Under the pieces are notes generated by a model. The model saw only the letters and a list, made by a program, of their open reading frames with translations, made no database searches and was not told the origin of the DNA. The translations under genes were made by a program, and so were the position numbers. From positions 1 to 19,953 of the forward strand of contig JAUWOV010000028.1 of assembly GCA_030611945.1 (NCBI GenBank): a DNA stretch of 19,953 bases, written 5' to 3'. Shown piece by piece: positions 6,048 through 12,879 of the stretch. The DNA is from a bacterium. GTDB taxonomy: Bacteria > JAHJDO01. How positions within the stretch are numbered: position 1 is the stretch's first letter; each line of letters starts with the position of its first letter.

Positions 6048-6860
6048 TTAAAGCTGATCCTCTGTTATTTTCAATTCTCTTGGCACCTCTGTCCATAGAT
6101 AGTTGCCCCAATAATCTTTACTCATCACATCTCCCATCGTTTTTGGCCCTAAATCTGATGATTTTTGTTGCCAATAATCATCATCTGTCAGCATACTCTG
6201 AAGCACACTCTCAAGAAACTCGATCCTTATAGCCAAATAATTTATATAACTTACCTTACCTTTATTAATCAAATCTACTACTGAAATGGGTAACCCACTA
6301 GGAATAGCTAACGCTGCGCATGCTTTTGCTGTTTTCTGAATCTCTAATTGTTCACTACGACATGCATTTATGAACTCATAATATTCTGGTAAATCTTTCG
6401 CATGCTTCATCCAACTACGCGCTCTATGTATCGTCTTTCCATTCTTTTGTATAGTATATGCTATGTATTTCACATAAGCATCCATACCCCTACTTTCAAT
6501 AAAAGCTTCTTTCAAGTTTTTCTCTGCTGTACTTGTCACTTTCTGACAAGACTTAAAAGAACTATGTAATGATTCCTCCATTTTTCTCCATTCTTTTAGG
6601 AAAATTAAATATTTCTCCTGTTGTTCTCTTAACTCCGGACTAATCGCCTCAACTGCATGTGCTTTCTCTTTTGTCTTCGCAGGAACTTCTTGAACTGGTT
6701 TAGAAGTAGCCCCCGATATTATGCTACATACCAATGATGTTATTAAATAGACTAATGCTACTTGTTTTCGCCCTTTCATCCTGACTAATTTGGGTCTTAC
6801 CATCCCCACCACAAATGCCCACCAAGTTATAAACGCTATAATCCCAAAAATTACATCCAT
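6048..6860 (-). CDS. Membrane-anchored hypothetical protein
   Basis: A 270-residue protein with two hydrophobic segments near the N-terminus (about residues 3-20 and 36-53, separated by the basic MKGRKQ), followed by about 215 residues that look largely helical and soluble. The short basic loop between the segments would favour a hairpin with both ends outside the cytoplasm, but this is only a topology guess. No known motif is visible. AGGAGGTG lies 5 bases before the ATG. It lies 113 bases downstream of the DUF262 gene on the same strand and may share its transcript. A membrane partner beside a restriction-like protein would fit a defence pair, but this is inference. Confidence 0.7.
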   Translation of the reverse strand: MDVIFGIIAFITWWAFVVGMVRPKLVRMKGRKQVALVYLITSLVCSIISGATSKPVQEVPAKTKEKAHAVEAISPELREQQEKYLIFLKEWRKMEESLHSSFKSCQKVTSTAEKNLKEAFIESRGMDAYVKYIAYTIQKNGKTIHRARSWMKHAKDLPEYYEFINACRSEQLEIQKTAKACAALAIPSGLPISVVDLINKGKVSYINYLAIRIEFLESVLQSMLTDDDYWQQKSSDLGPKTMGDVMSKDYWGNYLWTEVPRELKITEDQL

Positions 6861-6973
6861 TTGGCACCTCCTTGATTCCTTTACATTTTCTCTTTTGTCT
6901 TATTTTACTTCTTTACCTTCTATGAAAGCTCCTAATTTTGCCTTTTATCTGCTGCTATCTAATGTTTTGCTTT

Positions 6974-8749
6974 TTATTCTACAACTTCAGTCTTGCCCTT
7001 TGTATCAATAATTTCAAAGTTAATTCTGATTAGTTTTTCTCTGAGTTTCTCGATTATTATATCTATTCGCCTTTCAATAAATATATCAAGTCCATTTTCA
7101 GGCATTACATTCCTTCTTGACCATTCAACTAATTCTTCTGGTAATAAATGACTTTTCATTATATTTACAAAAGAAGGATTATCATAATCTTTTAAATATT
7201 TAACAGGATTTTTGTCACTTATTTCAAGGTTTGTAATTTGAGGTAAACATACAATATTCATCAAACTGTTACTATCTAACTTATTTTCACCTGGGTTATT
7301 AGCTATGTAGTTTGTTGGAAATATATGATGCAAATTAGGTTTATCAGTCAATAGATAGTAGACATCTGTTATGACAGATCTATCTGGGTGTTTCCAATCT
7401 TTTGGTTCTTGGTTTGAATAAAGAGACAAAATTGCTCTAGATAATCTACCTCTTGAGCTATAAAATGAAGTTCTCAATCTGTTTTTATCTATTAGAAATC
7501 TGTCAAACTGCGTTATTTCACCATTGTTGGCATTATTTAGAAATTCTATATGATTCCAAAGATGAGTTGTATTTCTTAAAAGCTCCTCACTGTGAAAACT
7601 ATAAAACCAAAAGTATTTTTTGAGAAAATCATAATCTGCATTTGAATTATAAAAAAAGCAAGAAGCCAAAGTCATATAAAAATATCGGAAAGGAATAAGT
7701 TCTGGACCTTTCAAATGTAAATGATTTTCAAAAAAGTCAAATAGTTTCAATAACACTTTCTTTTCTTCGACTTCAGCCCAAACTTCCTCTATATCTTCGG
7801 TTTTTATATTACTTAGATATGGCGGGGTTATATTGAGAATTCCTGAATCAGGTCTTTTTTGCTTTACGAGGATAGATAATATTTGTAAGTAAGTCAAGTC
7901 GTCAATGTTAGAGAAATTACCTTGTGTATTATCTCTGAACTCATTAATTAAGTCTCTTAGATAGAATCCTTCTACATTTTTGTCTTTAGGTCTAAATGTC
8001 TTGGCAACAACTATATCAAATATATCTAATGGTTTGCCCTCTACATTTACTCTTTCAAATATTTGACAAACCTCGGGAAGTTGTATGCCTCTTAATAAAA
8101 TAAATGCGATTTTATAATTATCTAAGACCTCTTTTATTTTTCTAAGTTGTGCTCTGTAGGGATGGTCATAATCTCCACAGCCCTGTTCAACTAGGTTTTT
8201 CTCCAGAGTAGAAAAGTTTTCTTTAACATCTCTGATCTTCATAATCAAACTGTCATCATATTTCTTTTTCCTGCCAATATTCTGCCTTATTTCTCCATTT
8301 CTATCATCTATCTCATTCCAGAAAAGAAATCTTTTTTTATAACTTTCATCATCGGTTTCCTCTTCGCTATCGATTGTAATGTCTATATAAAGAATCGGGT
8401 CGAAATCCTCTTTATCCTTAATTTTACCACCATAGACAGAGGTTAAAAGTGAATTTGTTCTTTGCTGACCATCGAGAATATATTTATATTCAGTTCTTGC
8501 TGAATCATCTGTTATCACGTGTCCGCTAATGGCGCGGTGATTTTGCAGCTTTATACCTGTCTCCCAAATCAAAATACTCCCGATGGGGTAGAATTTATAA
8601 ATACTATCCCAAAGTTTTTTCACATTTTCCTCTTCCCAAACGATATTTCTTTGAAAAGTGGGTATTTGATAATTCTTCTTTTTTAAATTCGCCAAGTAGA
8701 CATAAATTGAATCATCGTCAGGTTTAATTCTATCAGCATATGTTATCAT
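6974..8749 (-). CDS. DUF262 / HNH family protein (GmrSD-like)
   Basis: A 591-residue protein. The N-terminal DUF262 domain shows the family pattern IPTFQRNIVWEEENVKKLWD, then SIYKFYPIGSILIW, and the hallmark DGQQR at 93-97, which in related proteins is a ParB-like nucleotide-handling site. Near residue 474 is LHHIFPTNYI, followed by NSLMNIVCLP, matching the DUF1524-type HNH nuclease with its His-x-x-Pro motif. Families with this architecture include GmrSD, which cleaves DNA with modified bases, and related anti-phage proteins; whether this one targets modified phage DNA is inference. GAGGAGGAGAAG directly precedes the ATG. A promoter fits at 8831-8859. Confidence 0.85.
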   Translation of the reverse strand: MITYADRIKPDDDSIYVYLANLKKKNYQIPTFQRNIVWEEENVKKLWDSIYKFYPIGSILIWETGIKLQNHRAISGHVITDDSARTEYKYILDGQQRTNSLLTSVYGGKIKDKEDFDPILYIDITIDSEEETDDESYKKRFLFWNEIDDRNGEIRQNIGRKKKYDDSLIMKIRDVKENFSTLEKNLVEQGCGDYDHPYRAQLRKIKEVLDNYKIAFILLRGIQLPEVCQIFERVNVEGKPLDIFDIVVAKTFRPKDKNVEGFYLRDLINEFRDNTQGNFSNIDDLTYLQILSILVKQKRPDSGILNITPPYLSNIKTEDIEEVWAEVEEKKVLLKLFDFFENHLHLKGPELIPFRYFYMTLASCFFYNSNADYDFLKKYFWFYSFHSEELLRNTTHLWNHIEFLNNANNGEITQFDRFLIDKNRLRTSFYSSRGRLSRAILSLYSNQEPKDWKHPDRSVITDVYYLLTDKPNLHHIFPTNYIANNPGENKLDSNSLMNIVCLPQITNLEISDKNPVKYLKDYDNPSFVNIMKSHLLPEELVEWSRRNVMPENGLDIFIERRIDIIIEKLREKLIRINFEIIDTKGKTEVVE

Positions 8750-8830
8750 CTTCTCCTCCTCGTTTTTGAAACCTCAAAAAGCAAAATTTCATATAACTCA
8801 AAATAACCGAACTTACTTCTTAATTATTTT

Positions 8831-8859
8831 ATTATAACCGAGTCTTATTTAAAAGTAAA
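8831..8859 (-). promoter_or_regulatory. Sigma70-like promoter of the DUF262 gene
   Basis: On the minus strand, TTTACT and TATAAT are separated by 17 bases, giving a perfect -10 and a 4/6 -35. The leader to the DUF262 start at 8749 would be about 75 bases. Confidence 0.55.
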
Positions 8860-8969
8860 CTTATGTAAGAGTTCATAATATACATAAATTCTCTTTATCT
8901 CTGCACTTATCCACAGGCACGCCTGAACTGTTTTTCTCCTTCAACCCTTTAAACCATTAGTTAGCAGAG

Positions 8970-8997
8970 AAAGTGGCTTGTACATGCCTCTGCTGGG
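8970..8997 (+). repeat. Imperfect direct repeat, copy 2, within a hairpin
   Basis: Near-copy of 5962-5990 in the same orientation. It is embedded in a 7-bp stem (AGCAGAG at 8963-8969 with CTCTGCT at 8988-8994), with a near-palindromic GGCTTGTACATGCC inside. It lies between the DUF262 promoter region and the attC-like site at 9036-9107. It does not fit the attC layout. Confidence 0.45.
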
Positions 8998-9035
8998 CTA
9001 GATAGGGCTATAACAGCAGGAAGGAGTGAAAGAGA

Positions 9036-9107
9036 GTTTAACGACCAAGCTCATCTGTCGTTATGGAGCACGGCGCAATAGCGGTTAGGTGCAGTGCCTT
9101 GATAAGC
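9036..9107 (-). other. Integron attC-like recombination site B
   Basis: Read on the minus strand, this 72-base site opens with GCTTATC (one mismatch to RYYYAAC) and closes with GTTAAAC, a perfect GTTRRRY core. Inside, CACCTAACCG and CGACAGATG can pair, with wobbles, into an imperfect stem with an unpaired base, as attC bottom strands do. The central part (CTATTGCGCC, then GCTCCATAAC) also occurs in site A at 9734-9800. It begins 50 bases after the stop of the SHOCT gene, the normal place for a cassette attC. Confidence 0.65.
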
Positions 9108-9156
9108 GGATTTGCACAGTACCCAGATAAGCTTTCAGTAATGTCGTATAAGTATC

Positions 9157-9705
9157 CTACATTCTTGAGAGAAGATCCGCTTTCTTGGTATCGAATTCTT
9201 CATGGGATATGATCCCTTTGTCACGCAACGCAGCAAGCTTCTCTATTTGTGTAGGAATATCCCTACACAGCTTTTCCTGGACAGCCTCGTCCTGAACAGA
9301 ACGGAACTTCTCTCTTATATGATGTGTTCTCAATCGATCCTCGAGCTCCTGACACTTCCTAGCCTGTGCCGCCTCACTGATGCCCGATAACATTCTCAGA
9401 CGCAGGACTAGCTTTCCACCACTATCGCTCTCATAGCTAATGTGAATATTGTTTGCTTGCTTCATCAATTTGCCAAAAAGGCGACCGTCCACCCAGCTAG
9501 CTTCCTGTTGGACAATTTGCACATCAAACACTCTGTTGTGAGGAATGGTTATGACGCTTATGTTCATGAGGACTTCAAATCGATCTTCAAATACTTTAAA
9601 TTCATTACTGCCTCCCGTTGCCTTTGGGTACCTGGGATGACCACCCCTGTATCCTACTCTATAGGACTTGATTAGACCTTTCTCTTTCTTTCCAAATAAA
9701 CTCAT
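9157..9705 (-). CDS. SHOCT-domain protein in an integron cassette
   Basis: A 182-residue protein. The C-terminal 28 residues (EKLAALRDKGIISHEEFDTK onward) form a SHOCT domain, a short helical oligomerisation module found at protein ends. The N-terminal about 120 residues, with alternating strands (FKVFEDRFEVLMNISVITIP, VFDVQIVQQE), resemble a bacterial PH-like fold, often seen with SHOCT; that part is a pattern guess. Function unknown. AAAGGAGGT precedes the ATG. It is bounded by attC-like sites on both sides (9734-9800 upstream, 9036-9107 downstream), so it is one complete gene cassette. Its coding sequence is visibly richer in G and C than the flanking genes, which supports separate origin. 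Confidence 0.8.
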   Translation of the reverse strand: MSLFGKKEKGLIKSYRVGYRGGHPRYPKATGGSNEFKVFEDRFEVLMNISVITIPHNRVFDVQIVQQEASWVDGRLFGKLMKQANNIHISYESDSGGKLVLRLRMLSGISEAAQARKCQELEDRLRTHHIREKFRSVQDEAVQEKLCRDIPTQIEKLAALRDKGIISHEEFDTKKADLLSRM

Positions 9706-9733
9706 AAAAGACCTCCTTTCAAATATTAATGGC

Positions 9734-9800
9734 GTTTAGCGTTAGAACTCACTTATAGTTATGGAGCGGAATAGCTATTAAGTGCAGTGATTGGTTATGT
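9734..9800 (-). other. Integron attC-like recombination site A
   Basis: A 67-base site on the minus strand, from ACATAAC (RYYYAAC with one mismatch) to GCTAAAC (GTTRRRY with one mismatch). The arms CACTTAATAG and CTATAAGTG pair fully apart from one extra A, the kind of extrahelical base typical of attC. The loop shares CTATT and GCTCCATAAC with site B while the stem bases differ compensatorily, which argues for a conserved structure. It begins 3 bases after the stop of the secreted-protein gene. Confidence 0.65.
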
Positions 9801-9802
9801 TC

Positions 9803-10162
9803 TTACCATTCCAATTTTTCTTTTGATGCTTTATTCTGTTCATTATACATCATTAGAATGGTGCTATAATTACACATACCGATACCGCAATATTGCTTTA
9901 TAACACTATCAAGTAATTTTCTGTTTTTCACCTTTGTTAGTTGCTTAAATGAGTTCAATTCTTCTTTTTCCATCATTCTTAATGTTGACGGATCACCCAT
10001 TCCTATTTCAGTATATGTCTTTTTTACATTCTCTTTGATGAAAGAAATTACTTTTTCCTTTTCTGCTTTAGAACCATTGAAGTCTAAAGGATGAACAAAT
10101 TCTATAGCAAAAGCAGAAAGCGAAATAATTGACAGCAAGCAGACCACTAATAATTTTTTCAT
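9803..10162 (-). CDS. Small secreted hypothetical protein (cassette gene)
   Basis: A 119-residue protein with a classic Sec signal peptide, MKKLLVVCLLSIISLSAFA, predicted to be cut after AFA. The mature part is about 100 residues with two cysteines (QYCGIGMC) that could form a disulfide in the periplasm. It contains GMGDPSTLRMM and the similar GMCNYSTILMM, an internal repeat of about 11 residues. No function recognised. The start at 10162 is preferred over the ATG at 10168 because AGGAG sits 6 bases before it and would abut the earlier ATG. The gene ends 3 bases before an attC-like site, so it is a cassette gene, and it has its own promoter at 10229-10257. Confidence 0.75.
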   Translation of the reverse strand: MKKLLVVCLLSIISLSAFAIEFVHPLDFNGSKAEKEKVISFIKENVKKTYTEIGMGDPSTLRMMEKEELNSFKQLTKVKNRKLLDSVIKQYCGIGMCNYSTILMMYNEQNKASKEKLEW

Positions 10163-10228
10163 TACCATCTCCTATTAATTGATTTTTGACATAACATACA
10201 TCATTGAACAGTTACCTTTATTGTGTTC

Positions 10229-10257
10229 AGGATAGCGAATAATTTTATATGTGTCAA
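10229..10257 (-). promoter_or_regulatory. Sigma70-like promoter of the secreted-protein gene
   Basis: The minus strand shows a consensus TTGACA, 17 bases, then TATCCT. Predicted transcription starts near 10222, giving a leader of about 60 bases. A 16-bp perfect palindrome (ATTTTCG-TG-CGAAAAT, 10261-10276) lies just upstream of the -35 box and may be a regulator site. Confidence 0.6.
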
Positions 10258-10451
10258 TGGATTTTCGTGCGAAAATACGAGTTTTAGGCTTGATTTTGCC
10301 ACTTTATGCAACTCTACTTATCATTGAACGACTTTCCATAGAATGCCAATATTCACAACTAAATCCTTTCACTTTAAATTTACCTCAATTTCTATATAGA
10401 CCTTTATGCGAGGCAATTCAAGGGTTGCACAGTATAAGAATATTCTCTAAC

Positions 10452-10488
10452 GGGTTTTACCATTCTTAAAGGAAAACCCATTTTTTTT
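10452..10488 (+). terminator. Rho-independent terminator
   Basis: A GGGTTTT / AAAACCC stem with a 14-base loop is followed by A and eight T on the plus strand. No convincing plus-strand gene precedes it. It would insulate the RHH operon from transcription entering from the left. Confidence 0.65.
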
Positions 10489-10523
10489 AGTGGATGCCAA
10501 TTCCATAGTCAATACATAACTCA

Positions 10524-10553
10524 TTGACCAACGAAAAAGAATATAAGTTAAAA
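10524..10553 (+). promoter_or_regulatory. Candidate promoter of the RHH operon
   Basis: TTGACC and TTAAAA are 18 bases apart, about 20 bases upstream of the RHH start and 36 bases after the terminator. The -10 is poor, so the call is tentative. Confidence 0.3.
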
Positions 10554-10574
10554 TATATTGGGGGTGTATATACT

Positions 10575-10748
10575 ATGGTTGAAAGATACGGAAACGTGGC
10601 ATTGCCAGAGGACTTATTAAAACAAATAGAAGATGTTCTTAATAATGCTAAATTTGGTTACAAAACAAGAGCTGAGTTTGTCAAAGAAGCTGTTAGAGTT
10701 TCTTTAAAAGAATTGAGGAGGTTAAATATTAATTATAATCTAAAATGA
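10575..10748 (+). CDS. Ribbon-helix-helix DNA-binding protein
   Basis: A 57-residue protein. The N-terminal strand ERYGNVALPEDLL is followed by helix LKQIEDVLNN, the turn FGYKTRAEFV and helix KEAVRVSLKELRRL, which is the RHH fold of CopG/NikR-like regulators. The sequence style (LPEDLLKQIEDVL, then YKTRAEFVKEAVR) is common in archaeal RHH proteins. It would bind operators as a dimer and probably controls its own operon. The start at 10575 follows GGGGGTG by 8 bases; the frame is open further upstream to a TTG at 10524, but that version lacks a ribosome site. It overlaps the next gene by four bases (ATGA). Confidence 0.8.
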   Translation: MVERYGNVALPEDLLKQIEDVLNNAKFGYKTRAEFVKEAVRVSLKELRRLNINYNLK

Positions 10749-11038
10749 CAAACTATGACTTATATAGCTGGGTTTTGAGAGGCACTCAACGAATGGCAGT
10801 TATCAAGGTTATGGACAGGCCTAAAATTCCCAGAGATATAAGAAAAGAGGCTAAAGAATTTGACGATAAAATATCAAAGGCTAATACAAGCAGAGTATTG
10901 CGAGATTTTGTTAAAAAAGGAATTGCTGTCTGCCTGAATGAAGAACAGAGAACAGGAAGATTATACAAGCTCACTAAATCAGGCAAAGCTGTAAGAGAGG
11001 AAATAGTCAGAGGTGAAAGCAATCCGACTTTAATTTAA
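10745..11038 (+). CDS. Winged-helix transcriptional regulator
   Basis: A 97-residue protein. YDLYSWVLRGTQRMAVIKVM opens a winged-helix domain. It continues with PKIPRDIRKEA (helix 2), TSRVLRDFVKKGIAVCL (recognition helix and wing start) and GRLYKLTKSGKAV (wing and last helix). The phrasing SWVLRG-QR and GRLY-LT-G is typical of small archaeal regulators and rarer in bacteria. It probably binds DNA and acts with the RHH protein. The start overlaps the RHH stop (ATGA). An AGGAGG lies about 29 bases upstream, too far to serve, so coupling is likely. Confidence 0.75.
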   Translation: MTNYDLYSWVLRGTQRMAVIKVMDRPKIPRDIRKEAKEFDDKISKANTSRVLRDFVKKGIAVCLNEEQRTGRLYKLTKSGKAVREEIVRGESNPTLI

Positions 11039-11040
11039 AA

Positions 11041-11376
11041 ATGGAAATAGGAAATAATGATAAGTTTATGCTTGAAGACAGATACACAGCAACAGACATC
11101 TTCTATATTGAGGATTTATTTGAACAGATAGGGTTAGGAGAGAATAGGCTTAATTATCTCTTTAAGGAGCAAGGGTATAATGCTTGTGATAAAATAAAAC
11201 AAGAGCTTCTTTCTCTAATTAACTGCTATGAATTACTCAAAGAAAAAACACAAGGCAAGAGCCATGACATAGAAGATAGATACAGTTCGCGTTTAAAAGA
11301 GATTAAGGTAAAAACAGATGAATTGTTAGTCCGCGCAAAAAAACTTGGTATAAAATTAAGGGTAGATGAGTTATAA
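11041..11376 (+). CDS. Helical hypothetical protein
   Basis: A 111-residue protein without signal or membrane segments. It appears almost wholly helical, with a probable coiled-coil stretch in the second half (KQELLSLINCYELLKEK and RLKEIKVKTDELLVRAKKL). No known family. The ATG comes 2 bases after the stop of the winged-helix gene with no clear ribosome site, so translation is probably coupled. Its place before a membrane protein with a long cytoplasmic-type helical tail suggests that the two could interact. Confidence 0.7.
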   Translation: MEIGNNDKFMLEDRYTATDIFYIEDLFEQIGLGENRLNYLFKEQGYNACDKIKQELLSLINCYELLKEKTQGKSHDIEDRYSSRLKEIKVKTDELLVRAKKLGIKLRVDEL

Positions 11377-11390
11377 AGAGGTGAATATAA

Positions 11391-12614
11391 ATTCCTGCCA
11401 GAAAACTGTTATTGCTTGTTGTGTTCTTTGCATTAGCAAACATAGCAATTGCAAAAGAAAATCCGCTTGAACAGATATTAGAGCCTGTGCGCGGCTTTAA
11501 TATAGAAGAAGCATATGCAGAACACAGCCATTTCATTGATTTTGTTATCTATGTCTTTATCTTTATAACAATCGCCAAACTGACTATCGGCAAAAGATTT
11601 GAAGGCAGGCAGGGTAATATATTAGCAGGAGCAGTAGGAGTTGCCCTTGCTGTATCGCTTGCTTTGACTGAACAAAAACTCGGGTTTAGCATCCGGTCAT
11701 TTGGCCCTATAGCAGCTATCATAATAACCACTTTTGCAGGGTATATCTTTTTTAAAGCAATCTTCCACATTAGCGGCGGGAAAACAGGCTCTGGCGCTAT
11801 TGCCTTTGTTGCAGTCTATCTTTTAACCAAAGCTGTAAACCCTGTTTTGTTCAACTGGCTTGCAGATAATGCCCCATTTATCCATTTTGTCTTGGGTATT
11901 GCGGTTATTATTTCTATATGGCATATTTTTTCCCTGTTTATTCATAAGCCTGATATGTCTTTAAATGCCATCAGGATTAAATCACCCGAAGTCTTAAAAA
12001 AAGCAGCTCATAGTGCGCAGGAGTTTATATCAGAGGGAAGAGTCATAAAAGCCAGGCTTAAAAAAATAACTAAAAAAGAAAGGAAGCAAAGCAACGAAAT
12101 CATAGCTGACCTTAAAGATATGGTTAATATAATTGATGAACATGGGAATACTGCTCAAGGACGCAAGCTTATTGCAAAAAACTTGCAGGATATTATGCCA
12201 AGGCAGCATGACCTTGTTAATAAGCTGACATATTTAAAAAACCTTGATGACTGGCTCAAAAAGTTTGATATTGGCAAATTCAAGGAATTAAAAGAAAGAT
12301 ATGACAAAGCATCAAAACGAAAGAGAGGGCTTATCAAAAAAGAGATTTTAGAGCAAAGAGAGAAGATCAATATAGAGCAAAAAATAGAAGCTCTTGATTT
12401 AGAAATAAAAAAATATCAGGAAAATTTCAATTATAATCTGAACATGTCTGTGAATTATTTAAATGCAGGAAAGCTTGAAGAAGCAAAGGAATGGCTCTAT
12501 AAAGCTATTGAATGCGAGAAAAAGACAGGCAGTCTTTTAAAGAATATGCAGCAGCTTGAGAATGTTATTTTGAAACTGACAAGAGTAGAGGTAAAGCAGG
12601 AAGCTAAAAAATAA
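11391..12614 (+). CDS. Multi-span membrane protein with coiled-coil tail, probable ATT start
   Basis: A 407-residue protein. Using ATT at 11391 as start gives a complete signal peptide (PARKLLLLVVFFALANIAIA, cut before KE). A good AAAGAGGTG site lies 7 bases before it, and an in-frame stop immediately precedes it. TTG at 11412 or CTG at 11406 would lack a ribosome site at a proper distance. About four or five membrane segments follow between residues about 48 and 183 (for example IDFVIYVFIFITIAKLTI and VLGIAVIISIWHIFSLFI). The remaining about 220 residues are charged and helical, likely a coiled-coil domain in the cytoplasm. No family recognised. It is the last intact gene of the RHH operon; an orphan ribosome site follows it at 12625. 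Confidence 0.7.
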   Translation: MPARKLLLLVVFFALANIAIAKENPLEQILEPVRGFNIEEAYAEHSHFIDFVIYVFIFITIAKLTIGKRFEGRQGNILAGAVGVALAVSLALTEQKLGFSIRSFGPIAAIIITTFAGYIFFKAIFHISGGKTGSGAIAFVAVYLLTKAVNPVLFNWLADNAPFIHFVLGIAVIISIWHIFSLFIHKPDMSLNAIRIKSPEVLKKAAHSAQEFISEGRVIKARLKKITKKERKQSNEIIADLKDMVNIIDEHGNTAQGRKLIAKNLQDIMPRQHDLVNKLTYLKNLDDWLKKFDIGKFKELKERYDKASKRKRGLIKKEILEQREKINIEQKIEALDLEIKKYQENFNYNLNMSVNYLNAGKLEEAKEWLYKAIECEKKTGSLLKNMQQLENVILKLTRVEVKQEAKK

Positions 12615-12879
12615 AATAAATAATCGGAGGTTTGTTGCAATAGTAATCTCGGAAATTTCAGTAATAGTTATCAAGAAATGCGCTTTATGTCTAAACCGAA
12701 TATTCATTTCGATTTTTTCATATTTCCCCAAATTAGCTTTATTATTTATTTTTTAGTGATATAATCATGCTCAAGGTAAATGTAGATTTGAAAAAAGGGA
12801 AATAAAAAGAGTTTTTAGAGCGTGGTTGAGCTCCATTGCGACTAAATATTGTACTGATCGGTTCTCCCGGAGATAATCA
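12615..12879 (+). other. Junction with orphan ribosome site, then promoter and leader
   Basis: Ten bases after the membrane-protein stop, CGGAGG (12625-12630) precedes TTG-TTG-CAA-TAG, so an expected next gene is cut off after two or three codons. The following about 110 bases have no gene. The promoter at 12757-12765 then serves the NTPase pair. Base composition becomes markedly more AT-rich from here on, so this looks like an insertion boundary. Confidence 0.45.
12757..12765 (+). promoter_or_regulatory. Extended -10 promoter of the NTPase pair
   Basis: TGATATAAT combines a perfect TATAAT with the extended TG motif. The -35 region is only AT-rich, which extended -10 promoters tolerate. The leader to 12880 would be about 108 bases and contains a short GAGC/GCTC stem. 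Confidence 0.5.

Larger units (their letters stand above)
10163..10574. other. Divergent intergenic region
   Basis: About 410 bases separate the minus-strand secreted-protein gene from the plus-strand RHH operon. It holds the minus promoter at 10229-10257, the palindrome at 10261-10276, the plus-strand terminator at 10452-10488, and a candidate plus promoter at 10524-10553. The stretch 10277-10450 has no convincing gene on either strand. The orphan terminator suggests that a plus-strand gene once ended here. Confidence 0.5.

Noticed and set aside
8963-8994. A third attC site next to the cassettes
   Set aside because: The stem is present but the R and L boxes with RYYYAAC and GTTRRRY ends are not in the right order, and its relative at 5962-5990 lacks them as well.
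10251-10469. A 72-codon plus-strand open frame ending near the terminator at 10452-10488
   Set aside because: No ribosome site, no recognisable domain and overlap with the minus-strand promoter; the terminator overlaps its own last codons. It may be a decayed gene but is not supportable.
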